Shown piece by piece: positions 44,752 through 55,056 of a stretch of 64,000 bases of DNA; position 1 is the first letter of the stretch; each line of letters begins with the position of its first letter. Below the pieces are notes generated by a model. It made no database searches, was not told the DNA's origin, and worked only from the letters and a program-made list of their open reading frames with translations. This DNA comes from Parvibaculum sp. (lineage in GTDB: Bacteria > Pseudomonadota > Alphaproteobacteria > Parvibaculales > Parvibaculaceae), in assembly GCA_002694985.1 (NCBI GenBank), contig NZNS01000001.1:163501-227500 (forward strand), in the 5' to 3' direction. Both the position numbers and the translations under genes were made by a program.

Positions 44752-46142
44752 GCTTCCACGCCGAACACATCCCGCAAATACGGATTGAGGAACCGTCCCT
44801 CCGGGTCGAGTTCCGTGCGCACTTCCAGGAAATCCTGCCACTTCGGATAAAGGCTCGCAAAGTCCGCCGCCTTCAGCGTGTTGAGTTTGCCCCAGTGCGG
44901 GCGGCCCTCATGTTTGCGGAAGATCGGCTCGATCAGGCTGAAGTAAGGCGTGTAGTCTTCTTCGTGATAGCGGTGAACGGCAATCGAGCAGCTCTCGCGC
45001 TTGTAGAAGGGGCTCAGCCAGATATCGTCGGGCGCGACGGTGCGGAATTCGATCGGAAAGAAGACTTCCACATCGTTCATCTCGATGGTTTCGATCACTT
45101 CTCGCAGTGCCTCGGGACCGGCTTCGCGTGGCAGGTGATATTCCATCTCGTTGAAGCGCATATTGCGCTCTGTCGACAGCGTCTTGTGCGAATAGTCGAC
45201 GCGGGTTTCGGGCTCCATGCCGCCAAGGATCTTCTGGATCAGCCAGCGCCGCGTGGCGGGCGACCAGCCGAGCCAGTCCTGCAATTTCTGCAACTGGCGC
45301 AACCCGTCATCGTCCTCGTTCGCAGGCTCTGGTGTTTCCGGTTCGTCCGTCAGGTCGTTGATGATGCCGATGGTCATGCCCGAATAGGGAATATAGTAGA
45401 ATTCGAAGTTGCGGTGCTTCGACCATAGCTCTGGCGCCTGTTCCAGCATTTCCTCGACAGGTGCGGTCCAGGTGCGTTTCTTCAGCTTGTAAAGCGGGCG
45501 CGCGGCGAGCGTCGTTTCCGTCACGATGCCGAGCGCGCCGAGCGACACGCGGGCGGCCTGGAAGAGGTCCGGGTTTGTCCGGGCGTCGAGGTCGAGGGCT
45601 TCGCCTGATCCTGTTATCAGCCGCATGCCGTCGATAAAGGTCGCGAGCGAGCCGATGTCCGCCCCGGTGCCATGCGTGGCGGTCGAGATCGCGCCTGCGA
45701 TGGTCTGTTTGTTGATGTCGGGCATGTTGTCGAGGGCAAGGCCGTTCTCGGCGAGGCTTGTGCCCATCGCGCCGAGCCTCGTGCCTGCCTTGAAGGTTGC
45801 CTTGCCGCCCGCCTTGTCGGCGCTCACGAGCCCCGCCATGCGGTCGAGTGAGAGCAGGGTTCCTTCCGTCGGTACGAGGCCGGAGAAGGAATGTCCCGCG
45901 CCCACGGCGCGGATGGGCGTTGTGCCCTTGCTCACGATCTCAGCCAGTTCCGCTTCGCCCGAGGGGGCCACGCGCAGCGAGGGCGTGCAGCTTTGTGCGC
46001 CCGACCAGTTCTTCCACGGGATGATGCGCTTTGCGTCTTCCTCGGCGGCAAAGGCACTGGTGAGCGATGCCGGGATGGCGCCCGTTGCGGCGAGCGCGGA
46101 GGCGGAAGCGGCATATTGCAGAAGACGGCGGCGAGACAACAT
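44748..46142 (-). CDS. Tat-exported FAD-linked lactone oxidase (ALO family)
   Basis: 464 residues from ATG 46142. Twin-arginine-type signal SRRRLLQYAASASAL, cut near SAFAAEE. An FAD-binding PCMH domain (about 55-215) with RAVGAGHSFSGLV and ATHGTGADIGSLATFIDGM, then a D-arabinono-1,4-lactone oxidase domain ending RPHWGKLNT and LDPEGRFLNPYL. Members oxidise sugar lactones or alditols; HWGK is a substrate-site motif. The start overlaps the stop of a cytochrome c lipoprotein gene (TGATG), suggesting that cytochrome takes the electrons. Confidence 0.9.
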   Translation of the reverse strand: MLSRRRLLQYAASASALAATGAIPASLTSAFAAEEDAKRIIPWKNWSGAQSCTPSLRVAPSGEAELAEIVSKGTTPIRAVGAGHSFSGLVPTEGTLLSLDRMAGLVSADKAGGKATFKAGTRLGAMGTSLAENGLALDNMPDINKQTIAGAISTATHGTGADIGSLATFIDGMRLITGSGEALDLDARTNPDLFQAARVSLGALGIVTETTLAARPLYKLKKRTWTAPVEEMLEQAPELWSKHRNFEFYYIPYSGMTIGIINDLTDEPETPEPANEDDDGLRQLQKLQDWLGWSPATRRWLIQKILGGMEPETRVDYSHKTLSTERNMRFNEMEYHLPREAGPEALREVIETIEMNDVEVFFPIEFRTVAPDDIWLSPFYKRESCSIAVHRYHEEDYTPYFSLIEPIFRKHEGRPHWGKLNTLKAADFASLYPKWQDFLEVRTELDPEGRFLNPYLRDVFGVEA

Positions 46143-46519
46143 CACGGTGTTTCCCTGTTTTCGTCTTCTTCTTGCAGACTCGCGATGGAAGGAGCCGCCA
46201 TGAAGCGTGTCAGCGTGAGGAAGTCTTCGGCGGTACATTCGATGCACTGGCCGAGCGGCGGCATGCCGTTGAAGCCATTCACGATATTGTCGAAGAGTTT
46301 GTCCTCGCCCTTCGCGAGACGCGGCGCCCAGGCCAGTGTGTCATGCGTTTGCGGTGCGCCCGTCGCCGGGTCTTCGTGGCAGGTCTTGCAACTTGCGGCA
46401 TAGAGTTCGGTGCGTTCCGGGTTCAGCACCACAGGCTGTACCGCATCGGACTTTCCGTCGCACCCCGCAAGCATCGCCAGCGTGAGCGCAACCACGCAAA
46501 TCCCCGTCCACTTTCTCAT
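46142..46519 (-). CDS. Cytochrome c5-like lipoprotein
   Basis: 125 residues. Lipobox LAGC with C20; heme motif CKTCH (C44, C47, H48); later FDNIVNGFNGMPPLGQCIEC, giving the Met heme ligand and the conserved cysteine pair of the cytochrome c5 class. It would be a membrane-anchored, periplasm-facing electron carrier. It directly precedes the exported FAD oxidase and is probably its electron acceptor (inference). Confidence 0.9.
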   Translation of the reverse strand: MRKWTGICVVALTLAMLAGCDGKSDAVQPVVLNPERTELYAASCKTCHEDPATGAPQTHDTLAWAPRLAKGEDKLFDNIVNGFNGMPPLGQCIECTAEDFLTLTRFMAAPSIASLQEEDENRETP

Positions 46520-46557
46520 ATGCCCCCCGCCTTTCGCCGTTTCTTGTCGCGTGCCTC

Positions 46558-47349
46558 TTATTTTGCGGTCCGTTCGGCAAGCGCCATGTAGTTCACATCC
46601 GTGTCACGGCCGAGCGACCATTTGTCGGCGAGTGGATTATAACTCACGCCGGTCAGCTCCTTGAGGGTGAGCCCTGCCCCCGCAATGCCCGTTTCCATTT
46701 CGTTCGTCGTGATGAATTTCTTCCAGTCATGGGTGCCGCGCGGCAGCCAGCCGAGCACATATTCCGCGCCGACGATGGCGAGCGCATGGGCCTTGAGTGT
46801 GCGATTGAGCGTTGCGACGAACATGAGCCCGCCCGGCTTCAGCATGCCCGCACAATCGGCAAGGAAGCGCATCGGATCGGCAACATGCTCGATTACTTCC
46901 ATGTTGAGGATGACGTCGAATGTCTCGCCCGCTTCCGCCAGCATTTCCGCCGTGGTGCAGCGATAGTCGATATCGAGGCCCTGTTCTGCGGCATGGACGC
47001 TCGCCGTCTTTATATTCTCCGCCGAGGCGTCCGCGCTCACCATTGACGCGCCGAGCCGGGCCATGGGTTCGGAGAGCAACCCCCCGCCGCAGCCGATATC
47101 GAGGAAGCGCAGTCCTTCGAAGGGCCGCACGGATTTCGGGTCGAGGCCGAAATGCGCAATGGCGCGCTCGCGGATATAGGTGAGACGGACGGGATTGAAC
47201 TTGTGAAGGGGGCGAAATTTGCCCTGCGGATCCCACCATTCCGCGGCCATGGCCGAAAAGCGGGCGACTTCTGCGGGATCGATGCTGGAAGCCGAGTCTG
47301 CTGCTCTGGCCGCCCCTGCCGGTCCTTCATTCGTCTTCATCTGGGCCAT
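46558..47349 (-). CDS. ubiG: Ubiquinone biosynthesis O-methyltransferase
   Basis: 263 residues from ATG 47349; the frame upstream is not conserved. Motifs: [23 protein letters not shown] (N-terminal UbiG signature, two motifs), [19 protein letters not shown] (SAM site), [11 protein letters not shown] and LNRTLKAH. It methylates both hydroxyl positions in ubiquinone synthesis. It diverges from lysC, the normal alphaproteobacterial order. Confidence 0.96.
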   Translation of the reverse strand: MAQMKTNEGPAGAARAADSASSIDPAEVARFSAMAAEWWDPQGKFRPLHKFNPVRLTYIRERAIAHFGLDPKSVRPFEGLRFLDIGCGGGLLSEPMARLGASMVSADASAENIKTASVHAAEQGLDIDYRCTTAEMLAEAGETFDVILNMEVIEHVADPMRFLADCAGMLKPGGLMFVATLNRTLKAHALAIVGAEYVLGWLPRGTHDWKKFITTNEMETGIAGAGLTLKELTGVSYNPLADKWSLGRDTDVNYMALAERTAK

Positions 47350-47571
47350 TATGCGAGCTTTCCCCAGCGTCAATAAGGGTTTTTGTGGCAGCAACCGCTG
47401 GTTGCGGCTCTGCGCGAGGGCCTGTATGTATGGCCGCGCCCGGCGGCGCGGGTCCACCTTTCACGAGGTTATGATATAGGGCGCCATATAAAAGGTCTGG
47501 CCCTGTCAGGTCCAGCGCGCCGGTTTTTTTGCGGCCTTTATCTGGCCGGCGATGAGGATGTGGAAGAAGCA

Positions 47572-48831
47572 ATGGCCAGACTGGTCATGAAATTTGGCGG
47601 AACCTCGGTGGCGGACATCGAGCGCATTCGCAATGTGGCGCTGCATGTGAAGCGCGAGGTCGATGCGGGTCATGAGGTCGCAGTCGTCGTTTCCGCTATG
47701 GCGGGCGCTACGAACCAGCTCGTCCAATGGGCGCGCGAAACCGCGCCGCTGCACGATGCGCGCGAATACGACACTATCGTCGCGAGCGGTGAGCAGGTCA
47801 CGATCTCGCTGCTGTCGATCGAGTTGCAGCGCATCGGCATTCCCGCACGTTCCTGGCTCGGCTGGCAAATTCCGATCCGCACCGACGGGGCGCATGGCGC
47901 CGCCCGCATTCTCGACATTGATGGCAGCGAACTCGTCAACCGGCTCACTCAGGGACAGGTCGCGGTGATCGCCGGGTTCCAGGGTCTGGGGCCGGACAAC
48001 AGAATCACGACGCTCGGTCGTGGCGGTTCGGATACCAGCGCGGTTGCAGTCGCCGCCGCGATCAAGGCAGATATTTGTGACATCTACACCGATGTCGACG
48101 GCGTCTATACGACGGACCCCCGCATCGTTGCGAAGGCCCGAAAGCTTGATAAGATCAGCTACGAAGAGATGCTGGAAATGGCGTCTCTCGGCGCCAAGGT
48201 TCTTCAGACCCGTTCCGTCGAACTCGCCATGGTTCATCGGGTGCGCCTGCAGGTCCGCTCGAGCTTCGCTGCGCCCGACGCCCCGCACAGTGCCTATGGC
48301 GCGGGTGATAATGGCCCCGGTACTCTAGTTTGCGACGAGGATGAAATCGTGGAACAGCAGGTCGTGAGCGGCATCGCCTATTCCAAGGACGAGGCGAAGG
48401 TGACGCTTGTGAAGGTCGAGGACAAGCCCGGCGTCGCCGCGCGTATCTTCGGGCCGCTCGCGGACAACTCCATCAATGTCGACATGATCATCCAGAACGT
48501 GTCGGATGACGGTAAAAGCACGGACATGACCTTCACCGTGCCACAGGCGGAGCTTGCCCGCGCCGAGGATGTGATCCGCAAGGCGCAGGCCGGGATCGGC
48601 TGCAGCGAGGTCAAGACCGACACGAATGTCGTGAAGGTTTCCATCATCGGTATCGGCATGCGCAGCCATGCGGGTGTCGCCCAGACCATGTTCCAGACGC
48701 TGGCTGAAAAGGGTATAAACATTCTCGCGATCACCACCTCCGAGATCAAGGTCAGTGTACTGATCGCTGCCGACTATACCGAGCTTGCCGTGCGCGCGCT
48801 GCACACGGCTTATGGCCTGGACGCCGAGTAA
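47572..48831 (+). CDS. lysC: Aspartate kinase
   Basis: 419 residues from ATG 47572 (GGAAGAAG upstream). Kinase domain: MKFGGTSVADIERIRN, VSAMAGATNQLV, RGGSDTSAVAVAAA and DVDGVYTTDPR; then two C-terminal ACT domains from about residue 270 (VTLVKVEDKPGVAARIFG, VSIIGIGMRSHAGVAQ) for feedback control, probably by lysine and threonine. It makes aspartyl phosphate for lysine, threonine and methionine synthesis. The 222-base leader contains a GCAACC/GGTTGC hairpin at 47391-47405 with no known role. Confidence 0.97.
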   Translation: MARLVMKFGGTSVADIERIRNVALHVKREVDAGHEVAVVVSAMAGATNQLVQWARETAPLHDAREYDTIVASGEQVTISLLSIELQRIGIPARSWLGWQIPIRTDGAHGAARILDIDGSELVNRLTQGQVAVIAGFQGLGPDNRITTLGRGGSDTSAVAVAAAIKADICDIYTDVDGVYTTDPRIVAKARKLDKISYEEMLEMASLGAKVLQTRSVELAMVHRVRLQVRSSFAAPDAPHSAYGAGDNGPGTLVCDEDEIVEQQVVSGIAYSKDEAKVTLVKVEDKPGVAARIFGPLADNSINVDMIIQNVSDDGKSTDMTFTVPQAELARAEDVIRKAQAGIGCSEVKTDTNVVKVSIIGIGMRSHAGVAQTMFQTLAEKGINILAITTSEIKVSVLIAADYTELAVRALHTAYGLDAE

Positions 48832-48890
48832 GCGAGGGCGCTCTTGAATCTCCAGCGCATCCATCTCCGCAACAAGCAGGACGTCAGCTG

Positions 48891-51158
48891 ATGGCGGGCT
48901 CCGTCGGTGGTCCGCGCATTCTGCTCCGTCGGCTGCGCGAGGTCATGGCGGAGCCGGAGAGCGCACAAAAGCGCCTCGACAAGATTGTCGTGCTCATCGC
49001 TTCCAACATGGTTGCGGAGGTGTGCTCGGCCTATCTCGTCAATGGCGCGCGCGAGCTCGAACTCTTTGCCACCGAAGGTCTGAAGCCCTCCGCCGTCCAT
49101 TCCACGCGCCTGCGTATCGGTGAGGGCCTTGTCGGCGACATCGCGGCCCATGCGCGCCCGTTGAACCTCGCCGATGCGCAGTCCCATCCGGGCTTTGCCT
49201 ACCGGCCGGAGACGGGCGAAGAAATCTACAAGTCACTGATGGGTGTGCCGATCCTGAGATCGGGCAAGGTCATCGGTGTTCTCGTTGTGCAGAACCGCAC
49301 CAAGCGGCACTACACCGAAGAAGAAGTCGAGGCGCTCCAGACGGTTGCGATGGTGCTGGCCGAAGTCGTCGCGGCCTCCGATCTCATCGGCGCCAAGCCC
49401 GACGAGCCCGACCTCTCGCATGAGCGCCCGTTCCACATCGTCGGCTCTTCCTTTGCCGAGGGCATCGCGCTCGGTCATGCCGTGCTGCATGAGCCGCGCG
49501 TCCATGTGACCAAGCTCATCGCGGAGGATACCGAGCTCGAACTGAAGCGGCTCGAACAGGCGGTCTATGCGCTCAGGGGGTCCATCGATGACATGCTGGA
49601 GACGGAAGATCTCTCCCATGCGGGCGAACATCGCGAGGTGCTTCAGGCCTATCGCATGTTCGCCAATGATCGCGGCTGGCTTCAGCGGATGCTCGAAGCG
49701 GTGGACACCGGCCTCACGGCGGAAGCTGCCGTCGAGCGTGTGCAGAACGACACGAGAGCGCGATTGCAGCGCGCGGCGGACCCTTATATCCGCGACCGGC
49801 TGCATGATTTCGACGATCTTGCGAACCGGCTGCTTCGCCAGCTGACGGGCGTCACGCTCGCCTCGCTATCGGCAAACCTGCCGAGCGATGCCATCATCAT
49901 CGCGCGCAACATGGGCCCCGCCGAACTTCTCGATTACGACAAGGAGCGTCTGCGCGGCCTCGTGCTGGAGGAAGGCGCGCCCAATGCGCATGTCTCCATC
50001 GTCGCGCGGGCCTTCGGTATCGCCACTGTCGGCCGTGCCGAGGACATCATCGAGCATGTGGAGCCGGGCGATGCCATCATCGTCGATGGCGATACCGGCG
50101 AGGTTTATCTCCGCCCTTCGCAGGAAGTCATCTCCTCCTATTCGGAGAAGGCGCGGTTCCGTGCCAGCAAGCAGGAGCAGTACAAGGAGATCCGCGACGA
50201 GCCGGGGATCACGCTCGACGGCGAGAAGGTCGACCTCTATGTGAATGCGGGGCTGCAGGTCGACCTGCCGCATCTGGAAGAATCGGGCGCGGAGGGCATC
50301 GGCCTTTTCCGCACCGAGCTGCAATTCATGATCGCCTCCACGCTGCCGAGCCTGCGCGACCAGATCGAACTCTATCAGGCAGTGATCGAGGCCGCAGGGG
50401 GACGGCCCGCCGTTTTCCGTACGCTCGATATCGGCGGCGACAAGATGCTGCCTTATATGAACCTTGCCTCCATCAAGGAGGAGAATCCGGCGCTGGGCTG
50501 GCGCGCCATCCGCATCAGTCTCGACAGGCCGGCGCTGCTGCGCCATCAGGTGCGCGCTCTTTTGACGGCGGCGGCGGGCAAGTCGCTTCGCATCATGTTC
50601 CCGATGATTGCGGAAGTCGCCGAATACAAGCGCGCCCGCGCGCTGGTCGACAAGGAAATGGCGCGGCTCGACAGGTTCGGCAAGGAAAAGCCCGCTTCGC
50701 TTGAGGTCGGCACCATGCTCGAAGTGCCCTCGCTTGCCTGGCAGCTGGATACACTCCTGCCGATGGTCGATTTCGTGTCCATCGGGTCGAACGATCTCCT
50801 GCAATTCCTCTTTGCAAGCGATCGTGGCAATCCGCGCGTTGCCACGCGCTACGATCTTCTGAGCCCGGCGGTGCTGAGCTTCCTCCGCCACATCGTTATG
50901 AAGTGTCATGAACACAAGACGCCGCTCACCCTTTGCGGCGAGATGTCGGGCAAGCCGCTGGAGGCGATGGCGCTGGTCGGTCTCGGGCTGAGGCGGATTT
51001 CCATGTCGCCTGCCGCCATAGGCCCGGTCAAGATGATGGTCCGCTCTCTCGACGCCGCGAAGCTGGAGGCCTTCATGGAAGGGCTCTACGGGCTGCCCGA
51101 GCGCAGCGTTCGCGACCACCTTGCCCGATATGCCGAAGAAAACGGCGTCGTCGTCTGA
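48891..51158 (+). CDS. ptsP: Phosphoenolpyruvate-protein phosphotransferase PtsP (EI-Ntr)
   Basis: 755 residues. N-terminal GAF domain (about 15-165), then the enzyme I domains: HPr-binding part, swivel domain with phospho-acceptor H367 in PNAHVSIVARAFGIA, and the PEP-binding barrel with GIGLFRTELQFM, RTLDIGGDKMLPY, and SIGSNDLLQFLFA. It starts the nitrogen-type phosphorelay to NPr and EIIA-Ntr, which governs nitrogen/potassium responses. It follows lysC by 59 bases, and this pair is typical for alphaproteobacteria. Confidence 0.96.
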   Translation: MAGSVGGPRILLRRLREVMAEPESAQKRLDKIVVLIASNMVAEVCSAYLVNGARELELFATEGLKPSAVHSTRLRIGEGLVGDIAAHARPLNLADAQSHPGFAYRPETGEEIYKSLMGVPILRSGKVIGVLVVQNRTKRHYTEEEVEALQTVAMVLAEVVAASDLIGAKPDEPDLSHERPFHIVGSSFAEGIALGHAVLHEPRVHVTKLIAEDTELELKRLEQAVYALRGSIDDMLETEDLSHAGEHREVLQAYRMFANDRGWLQRMLEAVDTGLTAEAAVERVQNDTRARLQRAADPYIRDRLHDFDDLANRLLRQLTGVTLASLSANLPSDAIIIARNMGPAELLDYDKERLRGLVLEEGAPNAHVSIVARAFGIATVGRAEDIIEHVEPGDAIIVDGDTGEVYLRPSQEVISSYSEKARFRASKQEQYKEIRDEPGITLDGEKVDLYVNAGLQVDLPHLEESGAEGIGLFRTELQFMIASTLPSLRDQIELYQAVIEAAGGRPAVFRTLDIGGDKMLPYMNLASIKEENPALGWRAIRISLDRPALLRHQVRALLTAAAGKSLRIMFPMIAEVAEYKRARALVDKEMARLDRFGKEKPASLEVGTMLEVPSLAWQLDTLLPMVDFVSIGSNDLLQFLFASDRGNPRVATRYDLLSPAVLSFLRHIVMKCHEHKTPLTLCGEMSGKPLEAMALVGLGLRRISMSPAAIGPVKMMVRSLDAAKLEAFMEGLYGLPERSVRDHLARYAEENGVVV

Positions 51159-51468
51159 GCCTCGCCGGACAGCGGCCCCGCCGGCGGCCTGACCGGGCCG
51201 AATCCGGCAGCTTATCCACAGTCTCATTCTGGGAATTGAAATTTTATCAAAACCCGGAAAAACGAGGGTGCAGGTGGAGTTGGCCCAAACTCCGGTTGCA
51301 GTTTCTCAACAGTTTTGTTCTATTCTCAGTTCTCAATACGTTTGGGCGCTTGCGAAAGCCGTTCGCGGGGTGCGGTTGTCGCGTTTTGAAACGTCCATGG
51401 CAATTCGTGGGACGAATAGCGTCAGCTATACGGATTGAGATGGCTCAGCTCGGGAAGAGCCCGGAGAT
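51159..51468. other. Intergenic region before the RodZ-like gene
   Basis: 310 bases. It contains one perfect DnaA-box-like nonamer, TTATCCACA, at 51212-51220; with no second box or AT-rich unwinding region it is probably chance. A weak TTGCAG-N17-TCTATT pair (51296-51324) could be a promoter. I see no gene. Confidence 0.4.
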
Positions 51469-52584
51469 ATGAACAAAGTTACCATGCTGCCGACTGAAGA
51501 CGACAAGTCGGAACCGCGACGCCGGCTGCATCTTCGTGACATCACCAATGAGGTGCCGGTCGAGGCTGAATCGGTCGGTGCGGATCTGCGTGCGGCCCGT
51601 TTGCGCCTCAGCGAGGACATTCGCACCATCGCCCAGGCGCTTTGCATTCGCCGCGATCTTCTCGAAGCGCTGGAAGAAGGCCGCTTCGATGCGCTTCCCG
51701 CCCGCGCCTACGCCATCGGTTTCGTTCGTTCCTATGCGGAATATCTCGGCCTCGACAGCCGCCATGTCGTCGAGCGCTACAAGGCCGAGCTTGACCGCGC
51801 CGAGGCGGATGCCGCCGAACTCCATTTTCCCGAGGCCACCGAAGAGCGCCGTCTGCCCAAGGGCACGGCCCTGATTGTCGCGCTTGTCGTTGCGGCGGGC
51901 GCCTATGGCGGCTGGCTGATGACGAAATCGACCGATGAAATGATGGCGGCCCGCGTTGCCGCGCCTGCGCCGGAAGCGGCACCGGTCGTGTCCGCGCGGG
52001 GTGACAGCGCTTCGGCGTCCGAGCCGCGCGCCGGTGCCGTGCCGGTCGTGCGCGGTCCCGGCATCGCGCTCACCCAAGCCGAGCGCAATGCGCTCACGCC
52101 GCAGACGGTTTACGATCCTGCGCCCGCCGTCAGCGTTTCCGAAGAAGCCGCCGCCGAGGCAGAAGAGATGGAAGTCGCCGCCCTTGAGGAGGCTGCGCCC
52201 GACGTTCTGCCGCCGCTGCCCGAAGGCACGCCCTATGGGGCGGAGAATGTCGATGGCCGCGTCGTCGTGCGCGCGCGCCGCGATGGTGCCTGGCTTCGCG
52301 TCGAGGACGGCACGGGCAAGGTACTCATCGAACAGACCCTCAATGCGGGCGACAGCTACCGCGCACCGCGCGAGCCGGGGGTCATCCTCGTCGCGCGCGA
52401 CGCCAGCGCCTTCGAGATCATGGTCGACGGCACCTCGCTCGGTCTCGCCGGGCCACCCACGCTGGTCCTGACGGGCAAGTCGCTCGAAGTGCAGGATTTG
52501 CTGGCCACCATGCCGAAGCCCGACCTGGCGCTGGGTGCGGAGGCCGGGCTTTCTGCGGCCGTGGCGCCCGTCACGCTCGAATAG
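51469..52584 (+). CDS. RodZ-like helix-turn-helix membrane protein
   Basis: 371 residues. A cytoplasmic HTH_25 domain (about 33-105: VGADLRAARLRLSEDIRTIA, ALEEGRFDALPARAYAIGFV), a single membrane helix at about 130-150, an alanine/proline-rich linker, and a C-terminal DUF4115 domain (about 255-345, with RVVVRARRDGAWLRVEDGTG). This is the RodZ layout, which links MreB to the cell wall machinery. It is 167 bases upstream of ispG, the same order as rodZ-ispG in E. coli. Confidence 0.85.
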   Translation: MNKVTMLPTEDDKSEPRRRLHLRDITNEVPVEAESVGADLRAARLRLSEDIRTIAQALCIRRDLLEALEEGRFDALPARAYAIGFVRSYAEYLGLDSRHVVERYKAELDRAEADAAELHFPEATEERRLPKGTALIVALVVAAGAYGGWLMTKSTDEMMAARVAAPAPEAAPVVSARGDSASASEPRAGAVPVVRGPGIALTQAERNALTPQTVYDPAPAVSVSEEAAAEAEEMEVAALEEAAPDVLPPLPEGTPYGAENVDGRVVVRARRDGAWLRVEDGTGKVLIEQTLNAGDSYRAPREPGVILVARDASAFEIMVDGTSLGLAGPPTLVLTGKSLEVQDLLATMPKPDLALGAEAGLSAAVAPVTLE

Positions 52585-52700
52585 GGCCCGTATTCGCGGC
52601 CCCGCCATATTTCTGCTATGAGAAAGCGCAATCATGCAGCCTCGGGACGAGGCCGCGTCCGGCTTGCCATTTCTGGATTGGCCGCCGGTTCGTTTGAAAT

Positions 52701-52750
52701 CCGGCGTGAGACAACCGGCTTGAGATCCAGTTTGAGACCCGGCTTGAGAC
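52701..52750. repeat. Four 12-14 bp tandem repeats just before ispG
   Basis: Units: CCGGCGTGAGACAA (52701-52714), CCGGCTTGAGAT (52715-52726), CCAGTTTGAGAC (52727-52738) and CCGGCTTGAGAC (52739-52750); 52685-52700 may be a decayed fifth unit. The last copy ends one base before the ispG ATG, so its GAGA is the only purine-rich stretch available as a ribosome binding site. Copy number could therefore influence ispG translation. Confidence 0.7.
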
Positions 52751-52751
52751 A

Positions 52752-53912
52752 ATGAGCATCAGACCCTGGCGCGATATCAACCGCAGACCGAGCCGGCAGA
52801 TCCATGTGGGGTCCGTGGCCGTAGGGGGCGATGCGCCGATTTCCGTCCAGACGATGACGAACACGCTCACCTCGGATGCGAAGGCGACCATCGAGCAGAT
52901 CCGTCGCATCGAGGAGGCGGGCTGCGATATCGTTCGCGTGTCCTGCCCGGATGCCGCATCGACCGCCGCGCTGCACGAGATCGTGCGCGAGACGACGATC
53001 CCCATCGTCGCGGACATCCATTTTCACTACAAGCGCGCCATCGAGGCGGCGGAGGCGGGTGCTGCCTGCCTGCGGATCAATCCCGGCAATATCGGGTCGG
53101 AAGCGCGTGTGCGCGAGGTCGTGCAGGCGGCGAAGGATCATGGCTGTTCCATGCGCATTGGCGTCAATGCCGGTTCGCTCGAACGCGATCTCCTTGAGAA
53201 ATATGGTGAGCCCTGCCCGGAGGCGATGGTGGAGAGCGCGCTCGATCACGCGCGCATCCTTCAGGATCACGATTTCCACGAATTCAAGATCAGCGTGAAG
53301 GCCTCCGACGCCTTCCTCACGGTTGCCGCCTATCAGCAGCTCGCCGACGCCATCGACTGCCCGCTCCATATCGGTGTCACCGAAGCGGGCGGCCTTATGT
53401 CGGGCACCATCAAGTCGTCCGTTGGCCTTGGCATGTTGCTCTGGGGCGGCATCGGCGACACGATCCGCGTTTCCCTTTCCGCCGACCCGGTGGAAGAGGT
53501 AAAGGTCGGCTTCGAGCTTCTCAAATCGCTCAATCTGCGTCATCGCGGCGTTACGATCATTTCCTGCCCATCCTGCGCGCGGCAGGGTTTCGATGTCATC
53601 GGTACGGTGAAGCTGCTGGAAGAACGTCTCGCGCATATCGCAACGCCGATGACGCTTTCGGTCATCGGCTGCGTGGTCAACGGGCCGGGCGAAGCCGAGC
53701 AGACCGATATCGGTTTCACCGGCGGCGGCGCGGGCTCGGGCATGGTCTATCTCGCGGGCCTCAGCGACCACAAGATCAGGAACGAGAATATCGTCGATCA
53801 TCTCGTCGAACTCGTTGAGGAGAAGGCGAGGGAAATCGAGGCAGCCCGCGAAGAAGAAAAACGGGCCGACGGCGAGGCGACGCTGGAGCCGCGCGCGCTT
53901 GCCGGAGATTAG
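52752..53912 (+). CDS. ispG: 4-hydroxy-3-methylbut-2-enyl-diphosphate synthase
   Basis: 386 residues. It has [18 protein letters not shown], the barrel motif [20 protein letters not shown], and the iron-sulfur domain with [11 protein letters not shown] and [12 protein letters not shown], holding the [4Fe-4S] cysteines. It converts methylerythritol cyclodiphosphate to HMBPP in the non-mevalonate isoprenoid pathway. The shorter form without the plant insert is the normal bacterial one. A C-terminal E/K-rich tail of about 25 residues is not part of the fold. Confidence 0.97.
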   Translation: MSIRPWRDINRRPSRQIHVGSVAVGGDAPISVQTMTNTLTSDAKATIEQIRRIEEAGCDIVRVSCPDAASTAALHEIVRETTIPIVADIHFHYKRAIEAAEAGAACLRINPGNIGSEARVREVVQAAKDHGCSMRIGVNAGSLERDLLEKYGEPCPEAMVESALDHARILQDHDFHEFKISVKASDAFLTVAAYQQLADAIDCPLHIGVTEAGGLMSGTIKSSVGLGMLLWGGIGDTIRVSLSADPVEEVKVGFELLKSLNLRHRGVTIISCPSCARQGFDVIGTVKLLEERLAHIATPMTLSVIGCVVNGPGEAEQTDIGFTGGGAGSGMVYLAGLSDHKIRNENIVDHLVELVEEKAREIEAAREEEKRADGEATLEPRALAGD

Positions 53913-53988
53913 CGAGGCTGTCTGATTTTCCAGGTGGATCGAATATCCGCCCGTCAGCGTTTCGTTATTTTCCAAGAGCCCGAGCCAC

Positions 53989-55056
53989 ATGATCCCCGAA
54001 GAAAAACTGCAAAGCGTCATTGCCCGTTTCGAAGCCGTTCAGTCCGAAATGAGCGCCGATATTCCGCGCGAACGTTTCGTGCAGCTCTCGAAGGAATATG
54101 CGGAGCTTAGTCCCGTCGCCGAGGCGATCGGCAAGCTGATTGCCGCGCGGCGCGAATATGCCGATGCCGAACAGCTCCTCCGCGTGAAGGACATGGCGGA
54201 GATGGCGCATGAAGAGATCGACCGGCTGAACGAGGTGCTGCCGAAACTCGAACATGACGTTGAGATCATGCTGCTACCCAAGGATGCGGCGGACGAACGA
54301 AACGTCATCCTCGAAGTGCGCGCGGGCACCGGCGGCGACGAGGCCGCACTTTTCGCTGGCGATCTCTTCCGCATGTATGAGCGCTATGCGGCGGGGCAGG
54401 GCTGGAAGGTCGAGCTGATTGCCGCCTCGCCGGGCGAAGTCGGCGGCTACAAGGAAATCATTGCCGGGATTTCGGGTGCGGGCGTCTATGCCAAGCTCAA
54501 ATTCGAATCCGGGGTGCATCGGGTGCAGCGTGTGCCGGCGACGGAAGGCGGCGGGCGCATTCACACATCGGCGGCGACGGTCGCCGTGTTGCCGGAGCCC
54601 GAAGAAGTCGATGTCGAGATCGACGACAAGGATCTGCGCATCGATGTCTTTCGGGCGTCGGGTGCGGGCGGTCAGCATGTCAACAAGACCGAAAGCGCGG
54701 TCCGTATCACGCATCTGCCCACGGGCATCGTCGTCTCTCAGCAGGACGAAAAATCGCAGCACAAGAACAAGGCGCGCGCGATGCAGATTTTGCGTGCGAA
54801 ACTTTTCGATGCCGAGCGCGAGCGCGTGGACAAGGAGCGTGCGGCCAATCGCAAGGGACAGGTCGGTTCCGGCGATCGTTCGGAACGTATCCGCACCTAC
54901 AACTTCCCGCAGAGCCGCGTCACCGATCACCGCATCAACCTGACGCTCCACAAACTCACCGAAATCCTCGAAGGCGATGCGCTTGGCGAATTGATCGCCG
55001 CCCTCATCTCCGAGGATCAGGCGGCCCGTCTCGCTGCGATGGAAGAAGAGGCGTGA
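53989..55056 (+). CDS. prfA: Peptide chain release factor 1
   Basis: 355 residues. The GGQ motif is at 227-229 ([12 protein letters not shown]), and the PAT-type anticodon-recognition segment lies earlier, near [14 protein letters not shown]. It recognises UAA/UAG and triggers peptide release. Its stop overlaps prmC by four bases, which fits: PrmC methylates the GGQ glutamine of release factors. Confidence 0.98.
   Translation: MIPEEKLQSVIARFEAVQSEMSADIPRERFVQLSKEYAELSPVAEAIGKLIAARREYADAEQLLRVKDMAEMAHEEIDRLNEVLPKLEHDVEIMLLPKDAADERNVILEVRAGTGGDEAALFAGDLFRMYERYAAGQGWKVELIAASPGEVGGYKEIIAGISGAGVYAKLKFESGVHRVQRVPATEGGGRIHTSAATVAVLPEPEEVDVEIDDKDLRIDVFRASGAGGQHVNKTESAVRITHLPTGIVVSQQDEKSQHKNKARAMQILRAKLFDAERERVDKERAANRKGQVGSGDRSERIRTYNFPQSRVTDHRINLTLHKLTEILEGDALGELIAALISEDQAARLAAMEEEA

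Noticed and set aside
51212..51220. DnaA box TTATCCACA suggesting an origin
   Set aside because: A single nonamer is expected about this often by chance; there is no cluster, AT-rich element or dnaA/hemE/parAB neighbour.
49866..51227. 453-codon minus-strand frame within ptsP
   Set aside because: Antisense shadow; no domain signature.
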